Both the position numbers and the translations under genes were made by a program. This document shows, in pieces, positions 11,401 through 22,539 of a stretch of 64,000 nt of DNA. The DNA comes from Mytilus californianus (lineage: Eukaryota > Mollusca > Bivalvia > Mytilida > Mytilidae). Where the stretch lies: assembly GCF_021869535.1 (NCBI RefSeq), contig NW_026262734.1, positions 81,344,339 through 81,408,338 on the forward strand, given 5' to 3'. The notes below the pieces were generated by a model. That model was given only the letters and a program-made list of their open reading frames with translations, searched no databases and had not been told where the DNA came from. Positions within the stretch are counted from its first letter, which is position 1. Each line of letters starts with the position of its first letter.

Positions 11401-14400
11401 AAAGTTTAGTAAATAAGATCGTCTAAACCTCGTTCTTTTTCATAAATATATACAGAAGTAGCAAACCACCATTTGGGATACTTTTCATGTCAAGTACAAA
11501 AAAATGCAACATGATAAAATATTATAACCCACTTCCAATTAATGTCTAATTTCAGAAATATTTCAAAGTGGTAGGAGTTAAAAAAAAAGGGAGGGCTTTA
11601 AAAAAAAAAGCCTTTTTCTATCATTTTGATTCAGAATTTGAGTATCTGTAAGTATGCCTATACTGTGGAGTCATTTATTTTCATGGATTGGGGATAACAT
11701 ACATATATCTTTGTTTATACTTGGCAAATTCTGCATACAAGCCTATAGGACATTTACATTTCGTTGAAAATTTGAATAGTTGTTCACCTTACCCAACGAA
11801 ATCCATGGAAATCAGTACCCCACGAATAATAATGAATCCTGTGTCATGACTGTATACAAATTAACCGACGTTTACATCTTAAATGTCCAGTGTAAAAGCT
11901 AATTTTCCAACATACAACAAGCATTTAATATTGCCACATGGGTCAAATTATTACATGATCAAAACAATATTTTAGCAGTTCCAGGCAACAAGGCAAGTGC
12001 TTAAGTTTAGATCCCTTCTTCCATCAACTTGGATTGCTATGCTAAGAGGTCATCTTAATCTCGCTCCATGTTGAAGGCCTCACTGGTGACTTTCAGATGA
12101 AGAGCATCAATAAAAGATCTGTCCCTTTACTTTGAGGTTTGTCAAGCTAAGTGCATATAGGGATTTTGTGTCATGAATTAAAAAAAACAGTTACCATATC
12201 TATTTAAACCTTTCCATTATACAATTTCTTAAATGTGTACTTACAATTTTCAATCCTTTCTTTACATCCAGGATAACTTTACGGCAACTGAAGAGTCCAA
12301 TGCTGCCGATGTGAACCAAAACACCAGCGTATCTGTGGAGTAACCACTGTATCATCCATGCTAATAACCTAAAATCATACAGCATTTTTTTAGGACAGAG
12401 ATAACATAGTACATTTGTTGTACAGTATTAGTGAATTAATAAGAAATTACAAAAAAAGTTTAATTCCTAGTTTCATTCGAATTTCTTCAAGTGATTATTT
12501 ACAAATTTAATTACTATGCCATGAAAAAATAAAGGTTGATTTCCCCTCACATGTGAAAATTATTAAGGCCTGGCAGACTGGAAAAACTTTTTATTTTATT
12601 TCATTTTTTGTGAAAAATCAGTTTCCCTCTACAGAGAATGTTGTTGTCTGACAGTTCCTATCGAAGGTCGTGGTTTTCTCTGGGCACTCTGGCTTCCTCC
12701 ACCAATAAAAACTGACCAAACAGGCTATCTAGGTGTTTGATTTTTTCCTGAACAGAATTTCAACCATTGGAATTGGATGGTAAGAATATTTTCATTAGCC
12801 TACAATGCTTTATACAAGCTTTAAAACAAACAACATTTCTCTAGCAACAAGCTAAAATTTTTCATCACTTGATGAGTTTGAAGAAAGGAAATCATTCTGC
12901 ACATGCGAAAAAATATGACCAATTGTCATTTTGAACATGTTGAAAGGGCAAAAGTTTTTTTGGATTAGCACAGCAAATTATGTAAATTAATTAGGGACAT
13001 TGTAGGTAACTGATAGGCAAATGACTTATGACTGGTTCTGAGCTAAATTGTTTAGGAATTTTTACAGTTAAAATGCATTTTGTGTTATCGCTGTTATGCC
13101 ACTGCATCAGTTAGTTGGGCTCAAATGCACCAAAACTAGTTCATCCCTATACCACTTGGTTACATCTGAACCCAAAAAATTTTAACTAGAGTCTGGTCAA
13201 ATTTGAAATGTAGATAAAAGTTACATAATTTTTGTTTTGATTTACCAGGGGTATATAGATTTTTGAGCTTCAGTTGTAGTAACAAAATCTAAATTAATGA
13301 TTTGTACTTGTTATTTAACGAGGAGAGTGGAAGTGTCTAACTTTTGTCCTGTTTGACTTCTTGTAAGCACAGCAGAGCATGGCAAAGTAATTGCAAAGGC
13401 AATGCCTTTATAAAAAGTAGCATTCTTCTGAGCCCTGCCATGTTTTTTTCATTGCTTTTCACAAGACATCAGAGCATTTGCTTAATAAACTGCTTTGCTG
13501 AGCGCAGCTAGATAGGCCCGCAGAGGTCCAACCCTGAACAGTTGGGGCAAAAATGGACACAATATTCAAGCTTGATTCAGGTCTGAATTTGGATTGTAAT
13601 TAAATATTTGACATATTATAGGTTTCTGAATAAATGTAGTCAAAGAACTTGAAATTGGTTATATGAATTGAATTTATATTCAATTAAGGATTTCTTGCTG
13701 TTGTGCAATACTTAGTAAATCTGTTGTCAGACTATAAACAAATAAAGTTCAATTAATTCTCAATGTCATATTAGAAATTTATGAAAATAAAAAGGGAGCT
13801 TACATCAATAGATATATACACAATTCACCAAAATTTCATGAGAATTGGCGACAGCATTTTTGAGTTATTGTCCGAAAACTGGAAAATCACCCCTTTTTTT
13901 TAATGAATAAAACCCCATAACTCAGAAATGTAAAATATAAAATTTATATAATTCTAAAGGGAGCTTATCCCAATACATACAAACAATTCACCAAAGTTTC
14001 ATAAGAATTGCTGAAAGCATTTTTGAGCTTTTGTCCGAAAACTGGAAAATCCCCACTTTTTTTATGAATAAAACCCTGTAACTCAGAAACATAAAACCTA
14101 AAATTTATAAAAATCGAAAGGGAGCTCATGTCAATAGATATATAAACAATTCACCATAGCATTCTTTACTTATTGTCCGAAAACTGGAAAATCTCCCTTT
14201 TTTTAATGAATAAATCCCCATAACTCAGAAACGTAAAATCTAAATTTTATAAAAAACGAAAGGGAGCTCACGTCAATAGACATGATCATGATGATAGATA
14301 TAAACAATTCACCAAAGTTTTATGCAAATTGGTTAAAGCATTTTTGAGTTAATGTCCGACATGTTGACGACGGACAGACGGACAACGGTATACCATAATA

Positions 14401-17317
14401 CGACCCGTAAACAGGCGTATAAAAATCAGTTGCTTCCAAAATCCAAAGAATATATTTGAAAACCTTTAGGGACTACATATGACTAAACGTATTATTATTA
14501 GTATACATAAGTGAATGGATAGGTTTTCTGGAATGTGTCCTCCTGATTAATATTATTAATATTATTTGACAATATAGGGTCTGGATAGTGTTTACAGAAT
14601 AGTCTGGAGAATGATGAACGATAGTCCAGAAAATGGCAAAAAAAAACAATAGAATAAAGAGAATAATGGGTTGCTAAAATATCAATAGATAATAATGGCC
14701 AAAATTTATTAAGAATAGAGAATAATGGCCAAAATTTATCAAGAATGGAGAATAATGGCCAAAATTTATTAAGAATAGAGAATAATGGCCAAAATTTATT
14801 AAGAATAGAGAAAAATGGTCAAAAAAGTTACAGAAATTAAGGACTCGCATCAAGACCCTGATATAATTCATCAATAAAATTATGAAATTTTAAACTCCTG
14901 CATTCTGCTCTGAAATTATGACTAAATTGATATTAAAATGAATGCTTGATGAAAGAGTAATACATCTGAAAAGGTCAATCTCAGTCTTTTTCTTACTTTT
15001 GGATATTAAATTAAACTAGTGGCTATAAAGAGCATAAGGTGCTCATCTGGGTCAATGTGCATCTTCGACATACATGTATGCCACTCTCCAATATTTAAGA
15101 CTATATACATGATAAATATAATTAATGACTAAAATCTATTTTTGTTGCTATTTTTTTTTTACAGATTCTCTCTGTCTACTATAATTTTTCCAAAATTGCA
15201 TATATTAATAGGTGAAAATCATCATTAGAGAATGATAACTCTGAAAGGTAGTGAAATGACAATTGGCAATGATAACCTTTTTCTAGATCTTGCTTTGCTG
15301 GATCATTTTTCATCTTTTAACACTATTTCTCTATCTTCTATAGTTTTGCCCAAAACGCAAAAAATAATGAAAAATTGTCATTTCAGGGTATAATTCCTAT
15401 ATCATTGTATATGGAGTAGACAGACAATTACGGCTATGTCAGTATGAGTAACAATGCTCAAGATTAATTTCGTTTGTCCCAGTACGGGCATTTACTTGTC
15501 CAAACCAATTTATCTCCTTTACCAGAGAATCAAGCAAGTGTTATTGTTGATCCCTGTTTAGTAATGCTACTACTATACACATGATACAAGGCCAAAAATA
15601 AAATTAAAATTGTTTGATGTTGCCTACCTACCAATACAAAAAGAAGCTTACCAGAAATAATGTACATGTATGACACAAATCGTTTCAAATTTCTTTTAAA
15701 CATCATTTTCTTGTCTTAAACATGTAACTTATGCTGTTGTCAAAAAAAAAAAAAAAACCCTACCTACCTACCCAACCCTACAAGACATGGGAAGGCAACA
15801 TCAAACAAAGAAAATGAGGTCATTTTTAAACACAACTTTTACATGTATAAGTTGTTTTTTTATATATCATTTACAGAGGTGTCCATTTATACAGATTTGA
15901 ATAACATGAAAAAAAAATTCTCAGACATCTTGAAATTTTTCTAATGAAGCATAAATACTAATCCTCAAGAACCACTAACTACCATCCAGACACACTTTAC
16001 ATAGTTACTATTGATGATGTAGGTCATAGATTTGTCCTTTTGGACTATTCAAATACAATCTTTAGGGTTATGCAGGTAGACAGATATACATGATTGAAAA
16101 CATTTGATATTACGGACTTCAACTCATTAACAATTTGTAACCAAAAACAAAGTCCTATGCTCTTTCTCTAATTATAATTAATATAATAATTAAAATGAGT
16201 ACCAGTTAAAATGGAACAATTGTTTTCAAAGAAATTTTGAATAATTTTCCATGCTTTTATTGTAATTTTAAATAATTCATCTGATCTGGTTTTTCTTAAA
16301 AAATTACCTATATTGATAACTGAAAATAATAACTGTTGAATTTATGCCCGAGCCCAAGTAAATGTGATAAAAATAATCAATACAGAAACTAAATTGTCCT
16401 TAATTAACATTATTTTGTAATCATGTATATATAGACTATAGTACATGTACGTAGTATGTCATGGTGTGTGCTGTGTATTGAGAAATAAATTGTATGAAGA
16501 ATTGTATTCTATCTATTTGTTTGTCTGACATATTTGTTTTTCTTGTATTTTCAATTATAACTTCTCACTAAAATCTAAAAGTATTTTTTATTTAAAAGAT
16601 CAGGTTAAGTCATTCCCTTTAAATGACTGAGCTTTAATAATAACTACAATCAAATCTTTCTAAATGAATAAGTCAGTGACAAGAACTAAAAATAGACTCT
16701 CTTTTATATCTGTTAATTAATCAGTTAATTGTGAATTGGAACACCTTATTAAATATGTTTATACAATAATAATCATGAGCGATCAATACAAGTGTAGTAT
16801 CTATAATCCAATTATCAGAACATATTCAACTGTGATTGAATTAAGTTTAATTTAATTGAATTAACAACAGTCATTGCAATGGACAATGGTTTCATTTATA
16901 GATCTGACCCTTTATTTCTATTCAAAAACAAATAAGCTGTTGAGTACAATGTTTTGAAAACATTTTGTGGAAAGGTTTGCTTTCACTTTCATTTTGCAGA
17001 CCTTTGACACCACCTTTGAGATCTGGATTGATCAAACTGGACAGGGTTTCACAAGAACGTGACTGCTGACATTCGTTTGTTTACCATTTTTTTTAAATAT
17101 TGAAAAATAGATTGAACACGATGTCGGAAACCCATAAACAAACTGACAGAAAGGATCAGCTGACTTAAAACATATGACAGGAAGATTTATCAATGTGTAC
17201 TCTAGAAAAAACCTGGTCAAATCATTGATTTGTTTACATTTTGTTTCGGTAAATTTACCTTGTTATAAACCAGATAGCCACAACAAAACTAAGTAGCGTC
17301 CAAATATAAGAATACAT
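2436..17317 (-). CDS. BLTP2: BLTP2 (KIAA0100/hobbit-like) bridge-like lipid-transfer protein, N-terminal part, exons 1-3
   Basis: Coding exons on the minus strand are 17317-17259, 12368-12245 and 2485-2436; the rest lies beyond the left edge. BLTP2 is a very large rod-shaped protein (over 2000 residues in human) with an N-terminal membrane anchor in the ER and a hydrophobic groove that carries lipid at ER-plasma membrane contacts. The sequence shows a hydrophobic N-terminus (residues 4-30), then HIGSIGLFSCRKVILDV and KGLKI-EIDKAWLSS. From memory these align in order and spacing with the start of human BLTP2, where IGS is at about residue 44 (here residue 40) and is followed by an EIDNLWISS block. 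Splice phases agree across both junctions: AG|G gives Arg20, then phase 0. The alternative RBG-family member BLTP1 has a longer N-terminus and different spacing after IGS. The start codon is the only ATG in the first exon and directly precedes the membrane segment. Confidence 0.85.
3435..3830 (+). repeat. Repeat copy B, with an inserted SINE tail
   Basis: It is homologous to 1346-1690. About 50 bases at 3587-3640, containing 'ggacgttaagcaaccaacaa' and ATCA repeats, are absent from the other copy. They look like the 3' tail of the SINE family seen at 27657-27911. Confidence 0.75.
5290..5480 (+). repeat. Dispersed repeat, 'gccaatgagacaac' family
   Basis: It reads through 'attgccaatgagacaactct', 'ggtcacagaacggccttcaa' and 'gggcccagaaatgacaaatg'. 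It is the best-preserved long copy of this family in the window. Confidence 0.75.
7256..7895. mobile_element. Inserted element with 'catttgcgcca' motifs at both ends
   Basis: Its left part repeats 'catttg(a/c)gcca' three times and its right part carries the reverse complement 'ggcgcaaatg' and 'ggcgcaaaag', so the ends are loosely inverted. It is flanked by 'acacaaaga' and 'acacagaga', a probable target-site duplication of about 9 bases with one difference. A fragment of another dispersed repeat (7590-7676) lies inside it. Confidence 0.65.
7590..7676 (-). repeat. Reverse fragment of the 'gccaatgagacaac' repeat
   Basis: It contains 'ggccgtacagttgcctataa' and 'gttgtctcattggctatcat', the reverse complement of the repeat at 208-470. 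A similar fragment sits at 63420-63500. It is nested inside the 7256-7895 insertion. Confidence 0.7.
8350..8650 (+). repeat. Dispersed repeat ending 'attccccatttccattctca'
   Basis: The block runs from 'ccccgtcgcatttttgcgcc' through 'ctttgttagtcttgtatg' to 'gacatattccccatttccat'. I recall this as a very common bivalve repeat. The 63-codon minus-strand frame across it is part of the repeat. A reverse fragment lies at 30944-31010. Confidence 0.7.
9951..10206. mobile_element. Terminal-inverted-repeat hairpin element
   Basis: The left arm 'gagctaatttcctaatgcat' continuing through 'cttgcttgctttgtttg' is mirrored at 10142-10204. The arms are about 58 bases with few mismatches and the spacer is about 130 bases. 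It has no coding capacity and fits a small MITE. Confidence 0.78.
12245..12368 (-). CDS. BLTP2: BLTP2 coding exon 2
   Basis: The acceptor is 'gtatgattttag' and the donor 'gtaagt', read on the minus strand. The first base completes the AG left by exon 1 (Arg20), followed by 41 codons that end the membrane-anchor region and start the first lipid-groove unit (HIGSIGLFS, then VILDVKKGLKI). The long upstream reading frame in this exon begins in intron sequence and should not be used as a start. Confidence 0.85.
12640..12716 (+). repeat. SINE central-domain fragment
   Basis: It contains 'ggcttcctccaccaataaaa' followed by 'actgacc', the reverse complement of the central part of the SINE at 27657-27911. 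No promoter boxes or tail remain. Confidence 0.65.
13794..14400. repeat. Tandem repeat, about 165-base units, four copies
   Basis: Units begin 'agggagct' near 13794, 13959, 14119 and 14261. Each carries variants of 'acaattcaccaaa', 'ttgtccgaaaactggaaaat' and 'taactcagaaa'. The last unit ends in 'gacggacagacggacaacgg', which I recall as a frequent end of a bivalve repeat family. Confidence 0.82.
14691..14826. repeat. 30-base minisatellite, about 4.5 copies
   Basis: The unit is 'aataatggccaaaatttatt' plus 'aagaatagag'. Four near-perfect copies are followed by a decayed half unit. Because 30 is divisible by 3, the minus strand shows a ten-residue repeat (FLINFGHYSL), but nothing else suggests it is translated. 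Confidence 0.9.
15611..15807. mobile_element. Small inverted-repeat element
   Basis: The ends are 'tgtttgatgttgcctaccta' on the left and 'ggcaacatcaaaca' on the right, with further CCTACC motifs and an A-run inside. It is probably a short non-autonomous DNA element. Confidence 0.5.
17259..17317 (-). CDS. BLTP2: BLTP2 coding exon 1 with start codon
   Basis: The minus-strand ATG opens 19 codons plus AG before the donor 'gtaaat'. The peptide (MYSYIWTLLSFVVAIWFIT) is a membrane anchor. BLTP2 proteins start with such a segment and are held in the ER by it. The phase-2 end joins exactly to exon 2. The start lies 325 bases from the oppositely oriented MED13 start. Confidence 0.8.
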
Positions 17318-17642
17318 GTTTACAGTTGTTCTCTTAAATCATTTTAAAACTTCAAATTAACGGTATATTTTGTAAATGAACTCCATGTACCCTGACCTCC
17401 CACTCAGACAGAGCCGGTGCTTCCATTTTTCTAAAACTGGGTCAAATATTGCATGTGACCCTTCTTGACCAATCAAATCAAGTGGCCTTGCCGCCTTGTT
17501 ATTCCCAGCAAGTCGGCCATTATTGTCGCCATATTATGTGAGGAATTTATGAATTACTGAAAATTTTATGGTTTAACAACCATTTGGATGATTTGACAAA
17601 CGAATTTATCAGTTTAGTGTCATATAAAATCATGGAGTGACA
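17318..17642. promoter_or_regulatory. Bidirectional promoter between BLTP2 and MED13
   Basis: The two start codons point away from each other across 325 bases, which must hold both 5' leaders and the promoter. It includes CCAAT at 17469-17473, GGCCATTATT at 17515-17524 and CGCCATATT at 17527-17535. The last matches the YY1 consensus often seen just downstream of starts in TATA-less housekeeping genes. No TATA box is evident. Transcription start sites cannot be placed from sequence alone. Confidence 0.7.
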
Positions 17643-20600
17643 ATGAGTCACCCAAACCCAGCAGGAAACGGCTGCTCACTGGAGGATTGTTACACAAATT
17701 TATTTGCATTGGTAAGATAATTGAATCTATTTATTCAAAAACCCATTGTTGTCTTATCGGTTTCCCTGAATCGAAATCATACCAAATATGGCTTCCTAAA
17801 TATTTTATCATGATTTTTATCTAAAATTATAGTATTTCTTACTCTGTTTGTAATGAAAACGTATAAAATGTCTGAAGAATGTTGACTTGAACGCGACGTG
17901 ACATTTGACCTTATTTATGTTTCGCACAGTAATGTCACGCATGTTTCAGGTACATATGATCTTTTAATCAAAATAAAAGGAAATAATATTCTGAAAAGCA
18001 TTATCTTTTATGATTTATTGTAGACTGATATTTGTGGCATTAAATGGAGAAGGTTAGCCACAAACCCTGATTCCCATGTTCCCTTGGGGTTGGATCATCT
18101 TGAGGACCCTGTTTTGGTTTCCTATTCAAAATGTATTCAGTCCGACATACTGTGTGTCTGGAGACGAATTCAGAATCAAGCTGGAGAACAGCGTACCGAC
18201 CATTTATCATTCAATAAAGAATTATGGATCTTTTGGTATGGAGATGAACCTGCTGCATTAGAATCGCATGTCTCTAAGGATCTTATAGGTATGAAACTAA
18301 TTTACACCGAACATTTAATCTTTGTGTCTTGGTTACAAGAGAGGTAGCAGTTCAAAGGAATACTTAAAATCAGGGTTATTTATCAAAGAAGGGCACTTGT
18401 AACTATATGGATTTATACCACTGTAGTCCTTGTTATTGCTAATAGAAAAACAAAGGATATGGGGTATCCATCATGTCAAAAAATCAATACATGCACAGCA
18501 AAAAACCCACACAAAAAGCAAAGGAACAGCAAGACTTCTACAGAGCGCCAAAAAAACTCACCTCACTGCAAGTTTAAGATGGTCCCTAGCACCGGCTTTT
18601 GTTGAATTCTATGCTAGTTCATTGAAATAATATTAAAAAATTAAACGCCCTGTTATATGGTATTATTAAAAAGATTAATTAATGGATGTTGGTGTTTAAC
18701 ACCACTTTCAGCACTATAAGCAATATTGTTGCAGCCAGTTTGTATTGGCAGAGTACCCAGAGAGAACCGCAAGAACTGGCAGGAAAACTTGCATCCTTGT
18801 CAATTAAGATTGGAGTTTTAAGCACCTGCCATGTGCAAGGTTCGAACTCAAAACCTGAGTGTTGATTGAAAAACAGAAACAAAAAAAATGGTGAAAGAAA
18901 AAATTGTACATCTTCTCATTTAATAAGGAAATATCTTCATTTTTTTTTTAAATTTATGAATAAAATTGATAAATAAAATAATGCATTCACAAATATTTTT
19001 TGGCTCAATTTTACAGTGAAGGAAACAGGTTCCTGGGACAAAGGTAAAGATCATGGACTGTCCTATGAATGCAGAACATTACTATTCAAAGCATTGCATA
19101 ATCTCATTGAAAGGTGAGTAAACACAATTAAAATGTAACATGGCTTATGTCCCTTCTACTATCGTAGGGGCACTGGTGGTTTTTTTTTTTTTAAGTCTAT
19201 GCTGATCAGGTTAACAGTCTTCACTATAAACTTTTACTGGCTTGGACAGTGAGGCTTGTGGTTTATCTTGCAGACTGTAAGAAACAACTAATATTCGGAC
19301 ATGTTACCATAACAAATCAAGTTTTTCAACAAACACATGTAATTGTCTTCAAATATTAATGTTATGAATGATTTCCAGTGAAAACATTTTGTTAAGTTCA
19401 CAAGGCTGATAAAAAATTGGCGGAATAAAAATTCCAATCCTTATGTTTCTCTGATTCTGTATAACTCATTCCATCAATGATATAAAATAACAGGGCTTTA
19501 AACAGCAACATATATATAGTATTCACTAAAGTTTTAGTTCTTTCTACAAGTAAGGGGGGAGATACAAAAGGGAAATTCAAACTGACAACGTCATGTTACG
19601 TAAAAAAACGAAAAACCACTTAAAGGTCAAACAATAGTCTACAAAACTCAACATAGAAAATTAAAGACTGAGTAACACATGCCTTTAGCAGTTTTAGCAT
19701 CTCTTTTCAACTGATCAGTACTAAAGTACATGTATGTATATCTCTAAAAATGTAAATGTTTTACCTGGAGATAATTACGTAATCTTAATTTTCATAACAA
19801 ATGCTGATCAATAATTGAGTTATCTTTTTTTAGGTGTTTGTTGACAAAGGGATTTGCCAGACTGGGAAGGTGGTTTGTTCAACCATATGATTCTCAGACA
19901 CAGAATACTGACAGACAGTAAGCTTTTAATGAATTTTAGTTTTATTGATCATTCTTAAAGGGATTAAACATAGAAATAAAGGTTCTAACAATTTTATGCA
20001 GAAAAGTACCTGAATCCAGGTCAAATAAACAAAATTTCACAGACTCAGTTATGGCTGTTCATAAAAAAACATAAATGCCTTTACAGATGGTAACCCATTT
20101 TTAAATTGCCTTTCCTGAGTACCATGCATGCTTTTATGGAACAGCCTTAAGCTAAATGTAACTCTGTAGATTTTTTATGTCTGGCTTCAATGTCTATTTC
20201 ACACTACATTCAACTCATTATAACAGGATTCTTTGATTTTATGATGAGTCTTTTGTAGATGAAATGCATGTCTGGCATACAAAATTTAAATCCTGGTACA
20301 TGTATCTTATGATGAAATTATATATGATATGTCTTTACAGAATTCATTTTTACATGCTTTATTTCTGTTTTTCAGGACACATCTTTCCTTCAGCTTTAAT
20401 TTCTTTCTTCATGGAGAGAGTTCAGTTTGTGCCAGTATTGAAGTTAAACAACACCCACCTGTCTGGAGACTTACAACACATCACTTGACGTTAGCACAAG
20501 AAAATCATACTAACTTCCAAGGTAACATTTTTCAGACTTTACAAACTTTATGAAGCGATGATTTTGAAATTGAACATAAAAAATGTAAAATCATTTTGAT

Positions 20601-22539
20601 CACATGATTTCTTGTAGAAAAATATCTGTTGTTAAATAATGCAACAGCATGCATTTGCAATGTTTTCATTGGTAGTATAAAACTAACTAATAACCTGCTT
20701 ACTTGAAATTTTGTGTCTTTGTGTCAACAATGCACCCCATGTTGCCTACCATGTTAGCAATATGTTTTAAGGCAGTTCACTACACAAAGTGTTCTAAAAA
20801 TATTTTTCAGTTATAATGGTTTCATTTGTATCAAATCCTGCTTAATGCTAGATTAAAACAAAAATGTCTCCTTGCCACCTCGACCCAAATTTTGTTTTAC
20901 CTAGTTATACTCCACATTTACATAAAAGAAAGAATCCTGCTCAACCAGCCTCAACCATTTTCAGATTTGGATTCCATAACACTATTTTTCTTAAGGTGGT
21001 ATCAAACACCTTGACTAAAATTAATTTGGCTCGTTTAATTTTCATAAAATTTTGACAATATATTTACTTTGACCCTTTGACAAAACTATAAAAATTTCAA
21101 AAAACTTGAACCACACACTTTATCGGAAAAATTTCATTGGATATACAGCAGTTTGACAAACACTAATTTTGATCATTGAGAAGCTTAATATATTTCCTTA
21201 ACAATAAAACGTGATTAAAACGTTCAGCTGATTTTTAAAGAGTTATCTCCCTGTAGTGTTATGTACCACCTTAAACTAATTTTCTGTAATGTTTAAAAAG
21301 TTTGATTTGATAATAAATATATATTGTTTTATGAATTATCAAATGAATTTTCTTATTACAGTCATACTAGCACCATATGGTTTAAATGGTACATTAACTG
21401 GCCAGTCCTACAGAGATGCTGATCAACATGCCCACAAAGTACTGGATGAATGGAGTCGATTCTATCCAATTGACAAATCTGACAAGGAAGGGGATCCTTC
21501 TAAAGCACCAGCGTTGGTAGAAGTTCTTGTTGGTAAGTAGTTTTACATAGCTTAATGTTAAATAGCATTGTTTATGAAATCAGTAGCACAATAGGCCATG
21601 TAAAGTACACATTTGTGTATTATACACACCCCTTTTAATATTCCTAAATAATGAATAGTTATACATAGTTTAAGGCTAAATTACATTGTTTACAAAATCA
21701 GTATAACAGTATATAATGAGGTTTTTATGCTTAGATGACCAGGCGGCTCAATACTTTTTTTAATGCTTATATTTGTGAAATGAGAAGATATACATGTTTA
21801 TATTAGTATGTATGTCAATAATTAACGTCCTGTTTGTAATTAATATATCAGAATTCAAAGAGAACATTTTGAATTTGTATAAAATCATTTGATTTATTCT
21901 AAGATAGAAAAGGATTGCTTGTTTAAATTTGTATCTATTAAGATGACAAATTTAATTAGCAGTTTTTCATTAGAAATAATAATCTGACAAAATATCCTCC
22001 AACTTAAAAAGATTTTGACTGTCAACTTTTCAAACCTTGCTGCTGACGAGATAAATATCAGCAATAAATACAATTTCATGTACAACTGCCTTGTATCATT
22101 TCTCTTAAATGTGTGGCAGCAAAAAAAACAGTAGGAATAAGTTGTATTATACCCATTGTTTTGCAACACTGTAGGTGATTTAAAATTTTTATTTACTTTC
22201 AGCTGGTGTACGTATGAAGTATCCGTCAAGTTTTGTATTACTGTGCGATGTTGAAGAATATCTACATAAGAATATTACAGCACCTGCCCCAGCAACAAGT
22301 CTGCCACGCCCACAGCCAGTTGTACCACACAGTCATTTAACTCCACCCTCATCCCCAGCAGATATCAGTATTCTGACAGATCACGGAACCAAAACAGGAG
22401 GTGGTGTTATGGCCTCCGGAGGAACACATCATATGGATATCAGTTCGGATTTGATCGCTAAATCTGAACGTGTTTTCTCGAGTAAAATACAGGAGAAGAT
22501 GTTACAGGATAACTGTATCAATTCTGTTGTCAGTAAAAG
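17643..22539 (+). CDS. MED13: MED13 exons 1-7: N-terminal domain and phosphodegron
   Basis: Residues 1-389. Conserved landmarks are [56 protein letters not shown] and [11 protein letters not shown], all matching the Med13 N-terminal domain that binds core Mediator. Exon 7 adds [10 protein letters not shown], with Thr324 and Ser328 placed as in the FBXW7 degron of human MED13 (Thr326/Ser330), so ubiquitin-dependent turnover is likely conserved. The first [18 protein letters not shown], is the natural start: it sits at the end of the promoter interval and the family begins equally close to SLEDC. Confidence 0.93.

Larger units (their letters stand above)
2486..12244. other. BLTP2 intron 2 (9.76 kb), repeat-filled
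   Basis: This is the intron between BLTP2 exons 2 and 3. It carries the second copy of the 1346-1690 repeat, mussel-type dispersed repeats at about 5290-5480 and 8350-8650, a large interrupted inverted repeat at 6547-8003, a hairpin at 9951-10206 and homopolymer A near 9222-9241. I see no convincing gene inside it. Confidence 0.75.
12369..17258. other. BLTP2 intron 1 (4.9 kb)
   Basis: This intron contains a SINE fragment (12640-12716), a four-unit tandem repeat (13794-14400), a 30-base minisatellite (14691-14826) and a small inverted-repeat element (15611-15807). The remainder is AT-rich with no gene I can support. Confidence 0.75.
18289..20375. other. MED13 introns 2-4: repeat fragments only
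   Basis: These introns contain a dispersed repeat at 18449-18540, a decayed SINE at 18683-18869, a short TWA-family MITE at 20052-20146 and a decayed 'gatgagtcttttgtaga' repeat at 20232-20310. Apart from exons 3 and 4, I see no coding sequence. Confidence 0.7.

Noticed and set aside
12040..12130. Minus-strand peptide-like stretch SFIDALHLKVTSEAFNMERD just below BLTP2 exon 2
   Set aside because: It resembles protein, but the next BLTP2 block is exon 3 at 2436-2485. There is no usable donor and it ends at a stop.
14340..14400. Possible CRISPR-like or tRNA feature in the tandem repeats
   Set aside because: The units are long tandem copies without spacers, in a clearly eukaryotic genome.
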